Positions 1 through 7,950 of a DNA stretch of 64,000 nucleotides are shown here, in pieces. The DNA lies in contig PBIO01000014.1 of NCBI GenBank assembly GCA_002720865.1, positions 1,115,793-1,179,792 on the forward strand. The letters are read 5' to 3'. Made by a program: the position numbers and the translations under genes. The notes beneath the pieces were generated by a model that searched no databases, was not told the origin of the DNA, and saw only the letters and a list, made by a program, of their open reading frames with translations. The stretch's first letter is position 1; the number at the start of each line of letters is the position of its first letter. The stretch is from Halobacteriovorax sp. Lineage in GTDB: Bacteria; Bdellovibrionota; Bacteriovoracia; Bacteriovoracales; Bacteriovoracaceae.

Positions 1-504
1 GACCAGATTATCAAGGGAGAGGCCATGCTTACTCCTTTTGGAATTGAAGGGGGAGGGGTCTACGCTCTTTCAAATAAAATTCGAGATGAGTTGTTAAAAA
101 AGGGAAGGGCTAATCTCTTTTTAGATTTAAAGCCAGATCTAACGGCGGAACAAATTGAAGCAAAGCTCGCTGATAAAAAAGCTAAAACTTCCTTGAGTAA
201 TCATCTACGAAAAAGCATTGGGATAGAAAAAGAACAATTTATTCTTCTTAAGGAGATAAGTAGTACTGAGCCTGATAAAAATATCAAAAGTCTTAAGTTA
301 GAATTAACAGGTATTCGACCTATTGATGAAGCCATTTCAACTTCCGGCGGAGTTTGCTTTTCTGAGTTAACAAATTTTTTTGAGTTAAAGAAGATTCCAG
401 GTGTCTATATTGCGGGTGAAATGCTCGACTTTGAAGCCCCTACCGGGGGGTATTTATTGCAGGCATGTTTTTCAACGGCAAATCGCATAGTTGAGAGTAT
501 CTGA
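1..504 (+). CDS. FAD/NAD(P)-dependent flavoprotein, C-terminal part (HI0933/PP_4765-like)
   Basis: The reading frame is open from the first base, so this is the 3' end of a gene that begins outside the window. The visible part contains GIEGGGVYALS, then a helical insertion, then TGIRPIDEAISTSGGVCF and the closing segment PGVYIAGEMLDFEAPTGGYL. These match the C-terminal half of the HI0933-like flavoproteins, in particular the TIGR03862 (PP_4765) type, where GEMLD-x-EAPTGGYLLQ closes the FAD-binding fold. The biochemical reaction of this family is not established. The stop is followed by an inverted repeat TGACCG/CGGTCA (502-507 and 522-527) without a T tract. Confidence 0.85.
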   Translation, partial: DQIIKGEAMLTPFGIEGGGVYALSNKIRDELLKKGRANLFLDLKPDLTAEQIEAKLADKKAKTSLSNHLRKSIGIEKEQFILLKEISSTEPDKNIKSLKLELTGIRPIDEAISTSGGVCFSELTNFFELKKIPGVYIAGEMLDFEAPTGGYLLQACFSTANRIVESI

Positions 505-560
505 CCGGAAGCAATTTCCCTCGGTCAAAGCTATGTAAAGCCGATCATTAAGGCCTTTTG

Positions 561-578
561 AACCCATCCCGATGGGTT
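561..578 (+). promoter_or_regulatory. Perfect hairpin just upstream of the GH25 start
   Basis: AACCCATC-CC-GATGGGTT forms a perfect inverted repeat that ends four bases before the ATG at 583. No T tract follows, so it is not a typical terminator. The only purine-rich candidate ribosome-binding sequence (GATGGG) lies in its right arm. It could limit translation, or be the end of the upstream transcript. Confidence 0.4.
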
Positions 579-582
579 TAAT

Positions 583-1494
583 ATGAGAAGCCAAAAACTG
601 ACACTGACACTAATGATGGTGGCGTTCCTTTCTTTCTCCTGTGTGGAGGAAACCCCAGAAGAGGATTGCACCAAAACTAATGAACCCTCAACCCAGCTGG
701 TTGCCGGATCGGACTCACTTGAGAATGACTCCAAGTGCGAAACTGACGATGACGGCGGCGTGGATGATGACCAAGGAAATGATGATGGTAATGATGGCGG
801 TAACGACGATGTTACTGATATTGATGCCCTTAATGCACCTTGGAACAAAGAAGGTACTTCGATTGTTATCGATGCTTACGAGCAGAACCGAATTGATTGG
901 AACAAGATGGCAGCGGATACCAAAATGGTGGGAGTTATCCACCGATCTAGTATAGGAATGCGAGTAGACAAAAAGTATGTCGAAAGAAAGAATATCGCAA
1001 AAGAGCGAGGTTATTTATGGGGGGCCTATCATTTAGGTCGCCGTGGAAACACCATCGCCCAAGCTGACCTTTTTCTCTCCTTAATTGACGGAGAAGAAGA
1101 CACCCTTATGGTTCTTGATTTAGAGGACACATCATCAAGTAGCTTTATGAGCTTAGATGAAGCCGAAGTTTTTATGGACTATGTGTATGAAAAAACCGGT
1201 CGAATTCCAGTGGTCTATGCAAATCACAGTACGACTAAAAAACTAAACACTAAGTTTAAAAACAAGCCCATCTTCCAGCAGTCAAAGCTATGGTATGCCA
1301 GGTTTAAATCGAGAGTGACTGATTATCCTACTGGGATCTGGCCAAATTATTTTCTATGGCAGTTCTCAAGTGAGATCAACTGCTCAAGAACTGGATCCTG
1401 TCTTTACAATGTACCTGGTACATCGAGTGATATGGATATAAATGTTTTTAACGGCGATTTTACTGCCTTACAGGCCCAGTGGAATAACGACTAG
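583..1494 (+). CDS. Lipoprotein with glycoside hydrolase family 25 (lysozyme-like) domain
   Basis: The N-terminus has a hydrophobic segment ending in the lipobox LSFSC (Cys20), so an exported lipoprotein is expected. Residues about 55-80 are an Asp/Gly/Asn-rich linker (DDDGG, DDDQGNDDG). The rest, about 92-300, follows the GH25 pattern: the first-strand Asp97 in IVIDAYEQNRIDW, GYLWGAYHLGRRG, QADLFL, and the Asp-x-Glu pair Asp179/Glu181 in VLDLED, which in GH25 enzymes carries the catalytic acids. Family members cleave the MurNAc-GlcNAc bond of peptidoglycan. Target (own wall, or that of another cell) cannot be read from sequence. The acidic linker may bind calcium. Confidence 0.85.
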   Translation: MRSQKLTLTLMMVAFLSFSCVEETPEEDCTKTNEPSTQLVAGSDSLENDSKCETDDDGGVDDDQGNDDGNDGGNDDVTDIDALNAPWNKEGTSIVIDAYEQNRIDWNKMAADTKMVGVIHRSSIGMRVDKKYVERKNIAKERGYLWGAYHLGRRGNTIAQADLFLSLIDGEEDTLMVLDLEDTSSSSFMSLDEAEVFMDYVYEKTGRIPVVYANHSTTKKLNTKFKNKPIFQQSKLWYARFKSRVTDYPTGIWPNYFLWQFSSEINCSRTGSCLYNVPGTSSDMDINVFNGDFTALQAQWNND

Positions 1495-1524
1495 GCTAAG
1501 TGCCAATTTTTACTGGTAATTAAA

Positions 1525-1570
1525 GGGACTTACCCCATATAAAGAAACCCCTTCTTATATGGTAAGTCCC
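1525..1570 (+). terminator. Imperfect hairpin, possible terminator of the GH25 gene
   Basis: GGGACTTACC-cc-ATATAA pairs with TTATATGGTAAGTCCC, giving about 16 pairs with a two-base bulge and a short loop. TAATTTT follows. The T tract is short, so termination efficiency is uncertain. Confidence 0.5.
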
Positions 1571-1662
1571 TAATTTTACACCTCCATAAATTTTCTTTTC
1601 ATGGACATTCAGAACTGCCGCATAATGAGGATTCAAGAATCTAACCCCTGCGGAATAAAATT

Positions 1663-1917
1663 ATGAAATGGATTATCTTTGCTTGTTTTGTTGTTATTAG
1701 TTTTACGGCCTTAGCGGCAGAGGGAGATAAGCCCAAAGTAGTAAAAAAGAAGAAGCTCAACTTCAGAACTTTGGCTTCGGTATCGAATGATGTCCAAAAA
1801 GAAGTGGAAACTAGGTATAGGGATAATATGCTTAGGGAAGAAGAGCAAAGAATTCTTAAGGATGAGGAAGCGTGGCTTAAGACTTTAGAGTATATGGAGA
1901 AAAATAGTCACGAATAA
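1663..1917 (+). CDS. Small exported hypothetical protein, charged and helical
   Basis: The 84-residue product starts with a clear Sec signal (MKWIIFACFVVISFTALAA, cleavage probably after ALAA). The mature part is Lys/Glu-rich and probably helical: VVKKKKLNF, then VQKEVETRYRDNMLREEEQRILKDEEAWLKTLEYMEK. I do not recognise a family. It stands alone between the GH25 gene and a convergent protease and has its own terminator. An RBS-like GCGG occurs shortly before the ATG. Confidence 0.65.
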   Translation: MKWIIFACFVVISFTALAAEGDKPKVVKKKKLNFRTLASVSNDVQKEVETRYRDNMLREEEQRILKDEEAWLKTLEYMEKNSHE

Positions 1918-1948
1918 AAAAGCCCCGTTTCCGGGGCTTTCTTTTTTT
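1916..1948. terminator. Strong bidirectional Rho-independent terminator
   Basis: AGCCCCG-tttc-CGGGGCT has a GC-rich 7-bp stem flanked by A-rich sequence on the left and TTTCTTTTTTT on the right. It separates the small exported protein from the convergent S8 protease and can serve both strands. Confidence 0.9.
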
Positions 1949-3158
1949 ACTTTAGATATTTAACTAAATTGATATGTCCTGTTTCAACTTTGGCGTCCCA
2001 AAGGTCACTCTTATTCACAGTTGCTTTCATATTGGCCATGGCCTCAGATCCAGACATTCCAGCTGAAAGACCTCTAGCAAGAGCTCCAGCAACAAGAGGA
2101 GTGGCCATTGAAGTTCCACTCATATTTCTCCATCTATTGTTTGGAATAGTTGAGTAGATATTGCTACCAGGAGCAGCTACAGCAACAGATTTAACACCGT
2201 AGTTTGTAAATCCTGAAACACCTTCATTAGTCGTTGAAGAAGCAACAACAAAAAGATGCGATAGACCTGTGTATCCAGCAGGAACGATTTTCTCTGTTTC
2301 AACAGTATCGATTCTATCGTCATTATTCTTTCTTTCGTTTCCAGCAGCAGCAACAAAGATCACATCTTTTTCACCGGCCCAAGCAATAGCTTCTTTAAGC
2401 ATATTAGATGCATCTTGATCCCAGTAACGAGTCCAAGAGCTATAAAGTCTCCAAGAATTCGTTAGAATCTTTGCTCCGTTATTAACAGAGTATTTAATAG
2501 CTTCAACGGCGTCAGTCATAAAACTTTTTCCTTGAGAACCAATAAGTCTAACGGCCATAAGCTTTACATGAGGAGCAACACCGCGAGCATTACTTGTGGC
2601 GTGTTTCGTGGCAGCTACAATACCTGCACAATGAGTTCCATGTGATCCACCATCCATTGGGTCGGCGTCTTTGTCGGCAAAATCATAACCGTGAACGTCA
2701 TCTACATAACCGTTTCCGTCGTCATCGATTTGATTTCCTGGAATTTCATTTTTATTAGTCCACATTCTTGGCTTTAGGTTGTTGTGATTATAATCAACAC
2801 CTGTATCTAGAACAGCAACGATAACAGAGCTTCCACGAGTAGGAGTTGGGAGCTTATCGTACTGAAGAGAGTCAACATGCCAACCAGTAGCAGCGGTTAC
2901 TTCCTGAGTATCATTTTTTGGAAGATAAATTTCCATGTCGCGGAAAACTTTTTCTGCTTTTACAACAGACTTAAGCGACTTGGCGTCCATCCCTTCAACG
3001 ACAACATACTTATTGTTGTTAAATGTAAAACTCTTCTTAAGAGTTAGGGACTTCATTTCAGTTAGGGCTTTCATATCTTGTGGATTTTGAATAACCATTC
3101 TATCAGCGAATGCTGAGGTCGATAAAAGGACCGTCATGGCCACGATAATCTTCTTCAT
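1947..3158 (-). CDS. Exported subtilisin-like serine protease (family S8)
   Basis: A signal peptide (MKKIIVAMTVLLSTSAFA) is followed by a short inhibitor-I9-like propeptide (about 40-80) and the S8 catalytic domain (about 105-400). The triad is visible: Asp118 in VAVLDTGVD, His173 in GGSHGTHCAG, Ser350 in NMSGTSMATPLVAG. The oxyanion Asn274 lies in AAAGNERKNND. The insert DDDGNGYVDDVHGYDFADKD between Asp and His is common in S8 enzymes of Gram-negative bacteria and may bind calcium. An AAGGAAG ribosome-binding site precedes the ATG. An AAGTACTT palindrome lies about 110 bases upstream. Expected to be secreted and broadly proteolytic. Substrate unknown. Confidence 0.93.
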   Translation of the reverse strand: MKKIIVAMTVLLSTSAFADRMVIQNPQDMKALTEMKSLTLKKSFTFNNNKYVVVEGMDAKSLKSVVKAEKVFRDMEIYLPKNDTQEVTAATGWHVDSLQYDKLPTPTRGSSVIVAVLDTGVDYNHNNLKPRMWTNKNEIPGNQIDDDGNGYVDDVHGYDFADKDADPMDGGSHGTHCAGIVAATKHATSNARGVAPHVKLMAVRLIGSQGKSFMTDAVEAIKYSVNNGAKILTNSWRLYSSWTRYWDQDASNMLKEAIAWAGEKDVIFVAAAGNERKNNDDRIDTVETEKIVPAGYTGLSHLFVVASSTTNEGVSGFTNYGVKSVAVAAPGSNIYSTIPNNRWRNMSGTSMATPLVAGALARGLSAGMSGSEAMANMKATVNKSDLWDAKVETGHINLVKYLK

Positions 3159-3266
3159 AAAACTTCCTTGTTTCGGTTAAATAATTCTTAAGGAATTTTA
3201 TGAATCAGGTTTTGCCGTGACAATCAAAGGGTGTGAATGCAAGAAAATATGAGGTGTAAAACACTC

Positions 3267-3274
3267 AAGTACTT
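3267..3274. promoter_or_regulatory. AAGTACTT palindrome in intergenic DNA
   Basis: Eight-base palindrome AAGTACTT, upstream of the S8 protease (minus strand) and just past the dsbA-like gene. The same octamer recurs in other intergenic regions of this window (9803, 21784, 36071, and AAGTACTC at 50267). Function unknown. Confidence 0.3.
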
Positions 3275-3281
3275 CCTAATA

Positions 3282-3932
3282 TTACTTACTTAATTCACTT
3301 CTGATTAAAGCAAGTAGTGGCTCATACCCAAATTGCTGTAGTTTCTTGCCATTTACAAAGAATGTTGGAGTGGCACGTACACCAAGTGTTTGTGAATCCC
3401 TCATGTCTTGATCAATAACTTTTGGAATCTCTTCTGAGCTCATATCACGTTTTAGCCTGGCAACATCTAGACCTTGGACAGCATTTAAAAAGCCCCAAAG
3501 TTTTTGAGGTTGAGGATTATGATGACTTCCCCAGGCAGGCTGAGATTTAAAAACCATCTCTAATGTTTCCCAGAAGAGATTCTGTTTTCTTGATGCTTCT
3601 AAAATTCCAATAACGTATTTAGAGTTTCCGTGAAAGGGAACATAACGAACGACTAATCTAATTTGTCCTTTATGATCTTCCATAATCTTTTTAACGGCAG
3701 GATAAAAAGCACGGCAGGCTTCACATTCAGGGTCCAAAAATTCTACCAGATAAACTTTTGCGTCTTCCGGTCCCATTGTTGGAGAGTGAGGTCTAACAAA
3801 AGTTTCCGCATTTTCTTCAGCAAGGAAACCATACTTGGTTTGCTGTGCTCTTTGGTAAAAGAAAACGGCTAGGATAAAACCAATGATGATAAGGACTGAA
3901 GTGGCGATTACTGTGATTTTTTGTTTGTTCAT
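3282..3932 (-). CDS. Membrane-anchored DsbA-family thiol:disulfide oxidoreductase
   Basis: One N-terminal membrane anchor (about 7-26) is followed by a thioredoxin-fold domain with the redox motif Cys70-Glu-Ala-Cys73 in FLDPECEACRAFYP and the cis-proline loop VRATPTFFVNG (Pro189). The helical insertion between the two matches DsbA/Thioredoxin_4 proteins. The product should catalyse disulfide formation in periplasmic proteins. It is the last gene of a minus-strand operon, ten bases after a DsbB-like gene, so the two probably form an oxidase pair. Many exported proteins nearby contain several cysteines and are plausible clients. Confidence 0.9.
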   Translation of the reverse strand: MNKQKITVIATSVLIIIGFILAVFFYQRAQQTKYGFLAEENAETFVRPHSPTMGPEDAKVYLVEFLDPECEACRAFYPAVKKIMEDHKGQIRLVVRYVPFHGNSKYVIGILEASRKQNLFWETLEMVFKSQPAWGSHHNPQPQKLWGFLNAVQGLDVARLKRDMSSEEIPKVIDQDMRDSQTLGVRATPTFFVNGKKLQQFGYEPLLALIRSELSK

Positions 3933-3942
3933 AAATAGAATC

Positions 3943-4365
3943 CTAACGTTTTAATTCTCGATTGCAAAGAAAGAGTAATCCCGCAATAAGGCTAAAGGCA
4001 ATTAATGAAAGTAGAGGAATAGTTATAAAGCCCCAGTCTAAATAAACAGTCGAACAGGAGACCCCTTCCATGCAAGGAGTGGCATTCTCAGGAACGATTT
4101 CCCAGTGCAATAGATTATGCCAAAGAGCAAAGGCCCAGCCTATTCCCACAAGGGGAGAGGAGAGTTTAATTGCTACCGGTGTAAGCGGAAACAGGGCCAT
4201 CATAAATATGGCCACTAAAGGATACATGGCAATTCTTTGGTACCAGCACATGGCACAAGGGGGAAATTCCATGACTTCAGAAAAGAAGAGCGAGCCTGCC
4301 ATAGAGATAGCAGCGACAATCCAGGCCATAAAAAGTAATATCCACGCCTTTTGATTTTCTTCCAT
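3943..4365 (-). CDS. DsbB/BdbC-family quinone-linked disulfide bond protein
   Basis: Four membrane helices (about 8-28, 44-62, 70-86, 112-134). The first periplasmic loop carries Cys37-Ala-Met-Cys40 (PPCAMCWYQR) and the second carries Cys98 and Cys104 (ATPCMEGVSCS), the two pairs expected for electron transfer from DsbA to quinone. WYQRI after the first pair is a hallmark of the family. The length, 140 residues, fits BdbC-type proteins. Translation starts two bases after the stop of the O-antigen-ligase-like gene, and the partner dsbA-like gene follows. Confidence 0.9.
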   Translation of the reverse strand: MEENQKAWILLFMAWIVAAISMAGSLFFSEVMEFPPCAMCWYQRIAMYPLVAIFMMALFPLTPVAIKLSSPLVGIGWAFALWHNLLHWEIVPENATPCMEGVSCSTVYLDWGFITIPLLSLIAFSLIAGLLFLCNRELKR

Positions 4366-4367
4366 AA

Positions 4368-6107
4368 CTAAAGCCCTTTTAGCTTATTCTCAATATAGAT
4401 TAAATCTTGATCTAAGGTCATATAGTCAGGGTTTAATTTCTTAGCCTTTAAAAGCATTTCTTTTGCTTTTTGATATTGGCGGATTTCTTCGTAAATCTGC
4501 GCTTTAATTTTATAGGCTCTTGGTATGTTAGCAGAACCTTCCAAAATCTTGTCAAGATTCTGTAAAGCTTTATCATATTCTTTATTTCGAGTTAACCAGT
4601 CGGCATAGTTCTCAAGGGCACGGGGTCTTTGGGGTTGCGCCTCAATAATTTTTGGGTATTCAGAAACCATGAACCTTGGAAACTGAGTTTTATACCTTTC
4701 AAAGCGAGGTAGATTTTGATTTAAAGTGGCTTTCATTTGTTTATTAAGCTGCCTCATCATACCTGCTCGATCTAAGTAGGAGGTCTGATTCATATACTCA
4801 TCCCAAGGCTTTCTAAAATTTTCATTATTCACAATATCAATTCTAACTTTATTAATAAGTTTGATTTGAGAATACTGTTTAAACGAGACGAAAATTAGAA
4901 CCAACGCAAGAGCGAGCTTTAGGCCTTTATAAGGCAATAGATTTGGGTTGAATTTATAAATAGCTTTGTCACTAAAGAGAAATAGGACATATAAAGTTAA
5001 GATACTTGGGTCTGGGTAATAGGGCTGAACCATCGAGTAGCTAAGTGTAAATATAAAGAAGCCAAGCCAGGCCCCTCTTTGATTTTTTTCTTTTTGGAAA
5101 ATCTCTTTAAGGATAAAAAAGATGATGGCCCCAAAAATGATAAGACCAATTAAACCAAATTCACCCATGATATTAAAAAGCACAGAGTGAGCATTGTCAT
5201 TCCACTCTAAATCTTTTCCTAAAGTGGGCGTATAATTGTACCAATAACCTTGAATAAGACCATTGATCCCATAGCCTAAAATTGGTTTGGCCAAGAACGA
5301 ATCCCAGGCTCCTTGCCAGACCCCTAGTCTTACAAATTTAGTTGATCTTTCAATCATATTTGAAACGATTGAGTTTTGGCTGAGAAAGTACTGAGCGCTT
5401 AGGGCAATAATACCTGCTAGCATAGCCCCAAGTGAAATCTTAAAGGTCTTTTTATCTGCCATAAGAGCAAAGGCGATAAGGCCTAGGATTACACCGCCAA
5501 GTGAGGCTCTTGAACCTAGATAAATAAGGGTCACAAAGCAAAGAGCGTGAATAAAGTAATTAAGATATTTTTTCTTTCCATCAAAAATATGTCTAAAAAT
5601 TAAATTCACAAAGATAGTTGATCCCACCCAATAGGCCAGGGGGTTTGGATTTCCCATAAGAGCAGTTTCTCCAGCTTTTGGAGAGACAAAGAAAACTTTA
5701 AAGAGAACGATGAGGCTCATTAAGGAACCACTTGCAATAAATACGGCGGCTAAGAAATCTTTAGTTATCCTAGCTTCTTTTAAAGTTAGACTACCTATAA
5801 CGATGGCCAGATAAAAAATAATTCCCGTTCCTCTCCAAAAAGATCCAAAGAGCGCTAGGGGCATATCGCTAACCCAAAAAAGAGAGAGAATACTAAAAAT
5901 TAAAAGGGAGAAAAAACCGACTTGAATTCTTCCGAGCTCAACTTCATTATTTTCGTCACTAATAAATAAAGATCCAATAAGCCCAAGACCGATTAAAAAT
6001 TGAAATAAAATTACCTTTGGATAAATAAAAGGTAGGGGGATTCCTGAAATGGAAAAAAATGGAATAAAGAAAAGGCATAAGAGCCAGATTTTAAAGAAAT
6101 ATTGCAT
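4368..6107 (-). CDS. O-antigen ligase/polymerase-like membrane protein with TPR tail
   Basis: About ten or more hydrophobic helices fill residues 1-420. The central stretch with GSRASLGGVILGL and the large loop KPILGYGINGLIQGYW ending in NDNAHSVLFNIMGEFGLIGL matches the Wzy_C (O-antigen ligase-like) domain. After the last helix, residues about 470-575 look like two or three tetratricopeptide repeats (ALENYADWLTRNKEYDKALQ, IPRAYKIKAQIYEEIRQYQKAK). Such proteins join or extend surface glycans, and some are protein O-oligosaccharyltransferases, so the acceptor is open. It heads the operon with the DsbB and DsbA-like genes, an unusual partnership. Confidence 0.8.
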   Translation of the reverse strand: MQYFFKIWLLCLFFIPFFSISGIPLPFIYPKVILFQFLIGLGLIGSLFISDENNEVELGRIQVGFFSLLIFSILSLFWVSDMPLALFGSFWRGTGIIFYLAIVIGSLTLKEARITKDFLAAVFIASGSLMSLIVLFKVFFVSPKAGETALMGNPNPLAYWVGSTIFVNLIFRHIFDGKKKYLNYFIHALCFVTLIYLGSRASLGGVILGLIAFALMADKKTFKISLGAMLAGIIALSAQYFLSQNSIVSNMIERSTKFVRLGVWQGAWDSFLAKPILGYGINGLIQGYWYNYTPTLGKDLEWNDNAHSVLFNIMGEFGLIGLIIFGAIIFFILKEIFQKEKNQRGAWLGFFIFTLSYSMVQPYYPDPSILTLYVLFLFSDKAIYKFNPNLLPYKGLKLALALVLIFVSFKQYSQIKLINKVRIDIVNNENFRKPWDEYMNQTSYLDRAGMMRQLNKQMKATLNQNLPRFERYKTQFPRFMVSEYPKIIEAQPQRPRALENYADWLTRNKEYDKALQNLDKILEGSANIPRAYKIKAQIYEEIRQYQKAKEMLLKAKKLNPDYMTLDQDLIYIENKLKGL

Positions 6108-6194
6108 AGGTAAAGTTTAAATGATGATGCAGTTGATTAAAATGATAAAATTGTGAGTTTTGCCTCTAACTGTTCAAGCCTGTAAGATTCTTCT

Positions 6195-6959
6195 ATGCGA
6201 AAACTTGCCTATATTACACTGCCTTTACTCCTTACTAACTCCGTTTACGCCCACGGGATAAGCGCTTCGGCCAAACAGGCCATGTTAGACGGTGGAATGC
6301 TGAACTATCTTTGGCTTGGGGCGGAGCATATGATTACAGGCTACGATCATCTGCTCTTTTTATTTGGTGTAATCTTTTTTCTCACTAGCTTTAAGGATAT
6401 TTTAAAATTCATCTCAGTTTTCACCCTCGGACATTGTATCACCCTGATCGCAGCAACCTATTTAGGAATAAGCGCTAACTATTTTTTAGTGGATGCAGTG
6501 ATTGCCCTTTCGGTTTGTTATAAGGGATTTGATAATAACGGATATTTTAAGTCCTACCTTGGCCTTAAATCTTCGCCCTCGCTTCTTGGAATGGTTTTTC
6601 TTTTTGGCCTAATTCACGGATTTGGACTTTCTACGAGACTTCAGCAATTACCTCTAGGGGAAAAAGGCATGGATTTTCTTGGAAGAATTCTATCCTTCAA
6701 TGTAGGGGTTGAGGTCGGTCAGATCGCGGCTCTTTCACTTATGCTTATAATTTTATCGGGGGCCAGAAAAACAGAGCTCTTTAAAAAACTTTCCAGAGTA
6801 TCAAATGACCTTCTTATCTTAGCTGGTTTTTTGCTTTTCTTAATGCAAATGCATGGATACCTTCATACCCGCTATCCAGATGACTTTGGTTTTTCAAAAG
6901 ACGAACATATTCACCATCACGAAGATCTAAACTCCCATAGTGGACACGATAGCTTATAG
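6195..6959 (+). CDS. HupE/UreJ-family membrane protein with His-rich tail
   Basis: A signal-like first segment ends in VYAHG. It is followed by six or seven membrane helices with GAEHMITGYDHLLFLFG, FTLGHCITL, LIHGFGLS and NVGVEVGQ, the recurrent motifs of the HupE/UreJ_2 family, which is associated with nickel or cobalt uptake. The last 20 residues are His-rich (KDEHIHHHEDLNSHSGHDS), as expected for metal handling. The next gene encodes another exported His-rich protein, which supports a metal role. No urease or hydrogenase gene is present here, so the metal and its use are not known. Confidence 0.82.
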   Translation: MRKLAYITLPLLLTNSVYAHGISASAKQAMLDGGMLNYLWLGAEHMITGYDHLLFLFGVIFFLTSFKDILKFISVFTLGHCITLIAATYLGISANYFLVDAVIALSVCYKGFDNNGYFKSYLGLKSSPSLLGMVFLFGLIHGFGLSTRLQQLPLGEKGMDFLGRILSFNVGVEVGQIAALSLMLIILSGARKTELFKKLSRVSNDLLILAGFLLFLMQMHGYLHTRYPDDFGFSKDEHIHHHEDLNSHSGHDSL

Positions 6960-6966
6960 GATAATT

Positions 6967-7314
6967 ATGAAAACATTATTACTTATTTCTACATTACTTT
7001 TCTCCTTAAACACTTTTGCTCATGGTGATCACGGTCATCATCATGCTCCAGCTCCTATGGGAGAGCCGGTGACTGAAAAAAGACTTCCTAAAATCGCGAA
7101 GGTTTACGTTTTGAATTATATTCAACGTGGAGCTCTTGATAAAACATGGAATGATGCAAAACATATCAAAAGTGAAAAGAAGAAATTTAGAGGCGTGGAA
7201 GAGTGGATTGTTAGTTTTAAAAACTCCAAATCTAAAGACAAGAAAAAACAAATTCTCTATGTTTTTATGCGTCTTGATGGAAAGCTTATTGCGGCTAACT
7301 TTACCGGAAAATAG
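6967..7314 (+). CDS. Small exported His-rich protein, DUF6488-like
   Basis: I place the start at the ATG at 6967 because it gives a standard signal peptide (MKTLLLISTLLFSLNTFA). An in-frame ATG nine codons upstream lies inside the HupE gene. The mature N-terminus is HGDHGHHHAPAP, a likely metal-binding segment. A compact domain of about 80 residues follows (ILYVFMRLDGKLIAANFTGK at the end) and resembles the DUF6488 group; that family assignment is from memory and tentative. It sits between HupE and LysE with a one-base stop/start overlap (TAGTG) to LysE. Confidence 0.75.
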   Translation: MKTLLLISTLLFSLNTFAHGDHGHHHAPAPMGEPVTEKRLPKIAKVYVLNYIQRGALDKTWNDAKHIKSEKKKFRGVEEWIVSFKNSKSKDKKKQILYVFMRLDGKLIAANFTGK

Positions 7315-7946
7315 TGAAGTCAATTTTCTTAGAGGGCTTCACCTTGCAGGCCAGTTTAATCCTGGCCCTTGGGGCCCAGAATATCTTTGTCCTAGAGTCG
7401 GGACTTAAGAGAAATCATCACTTCCTCATTGCTGGCCTTTGTATCTTCTTTGACTTTCTTCTAACTTTCGTTGGGGTTTGGGGGGCCGCTTCTGTCTTAG
7501 CAAAATACCCCTCTCTTAAAATTATCGTCGGTATTTGCGGAGTAGGCTTTCTTTTATTTTATGCCTACCAAAAAATTAAAGAGGGTCTTGGGGGAGCAAA
7601 AATAAGTTTTGAAAAGAGTGGTCTACTGCTTTCAAGAAAAAAAGCTATTTTGATGGCCCTAAGTTTTACCCTTTTAAATCCCCATGTTTATCTTGATACG
7701 GTATTTCTAATTGGAGGCTATTCGGCAAAGTATGATTCTTTTGAAAAAAGAACCGCCTTTGGTCTTGGGGCAGGAAGTTTATCCACCCTCTGGTTTCTAG
7801 GCCTTGTCTTAATCTCATCCTTTTTTAACAAACTCCTTCATAGTAAAAAGGCCATGGGCCGTATTTCTTTAGTCTCAGGTATTATCCTTTTATCAATTGG
7901 AATTAAACTTGGGATAGAAGTGTATAACTGGATTAGGATAGGATAA
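7314..7946 (+). CDS. LysE/ArgO-family exporter
   Basis: Six membrane helices in 210 residues. The N-terminus (MKSIFLEGFTLQASLILALGAQNIFVLESGLKR) carries the family motif GAQN near the end of helix 1. FTLLNPHVYLDTVFLIG matches the NPH/NPYxxLDTV signature of LysE/ArgO proteins, which export lysine, arginine or related amino acids. It starts with GTG and overlaps the stop of the previous gene by one base (TAGTG), so translation is probably coupled. Its place after the HupE/His-rich pair makes a metal-ion substrate conceivable, but the sequence points to the amino-acid type. Confidence 0.88.
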   Translation: MKSIFLEGFTLQASLILALGAQNIFVLESGLKRNHHFLIAGLCIFFDFLLTFVGVWGAASVLAKYPSLKIIVGICGVGFLLFYAYQKIKEGLGGAKISFEKSGLLLSRKKAILMALSFTLLNPHVYLDTVFLIGGYSAKYDSFEKRTAFGLGAGSLSTLWFLGLVLISSFFNKLLHSKKAMGRISLVSGIILLSIGIKLGIEVYNWIRIG

Positions 7947-7950
7947 AGAT

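Noticed and set aside
719-825. Simple-sequence GAT/GGT repeat as a contingency (phase-variable) tract
   Set aside because: The repeat is imperfect and in frame, with no long pure run that would slip efficiently. It encodes an Asp/Gly linker.
531-848. Ser/Pro-rich minus-strand reading frame opposite the GH25 gene
   Set aside because: It is the antisense of the signal peptide and Asp/Gly linker of a well-supported gene. The low-complexity composition arises from the repetitive linker.
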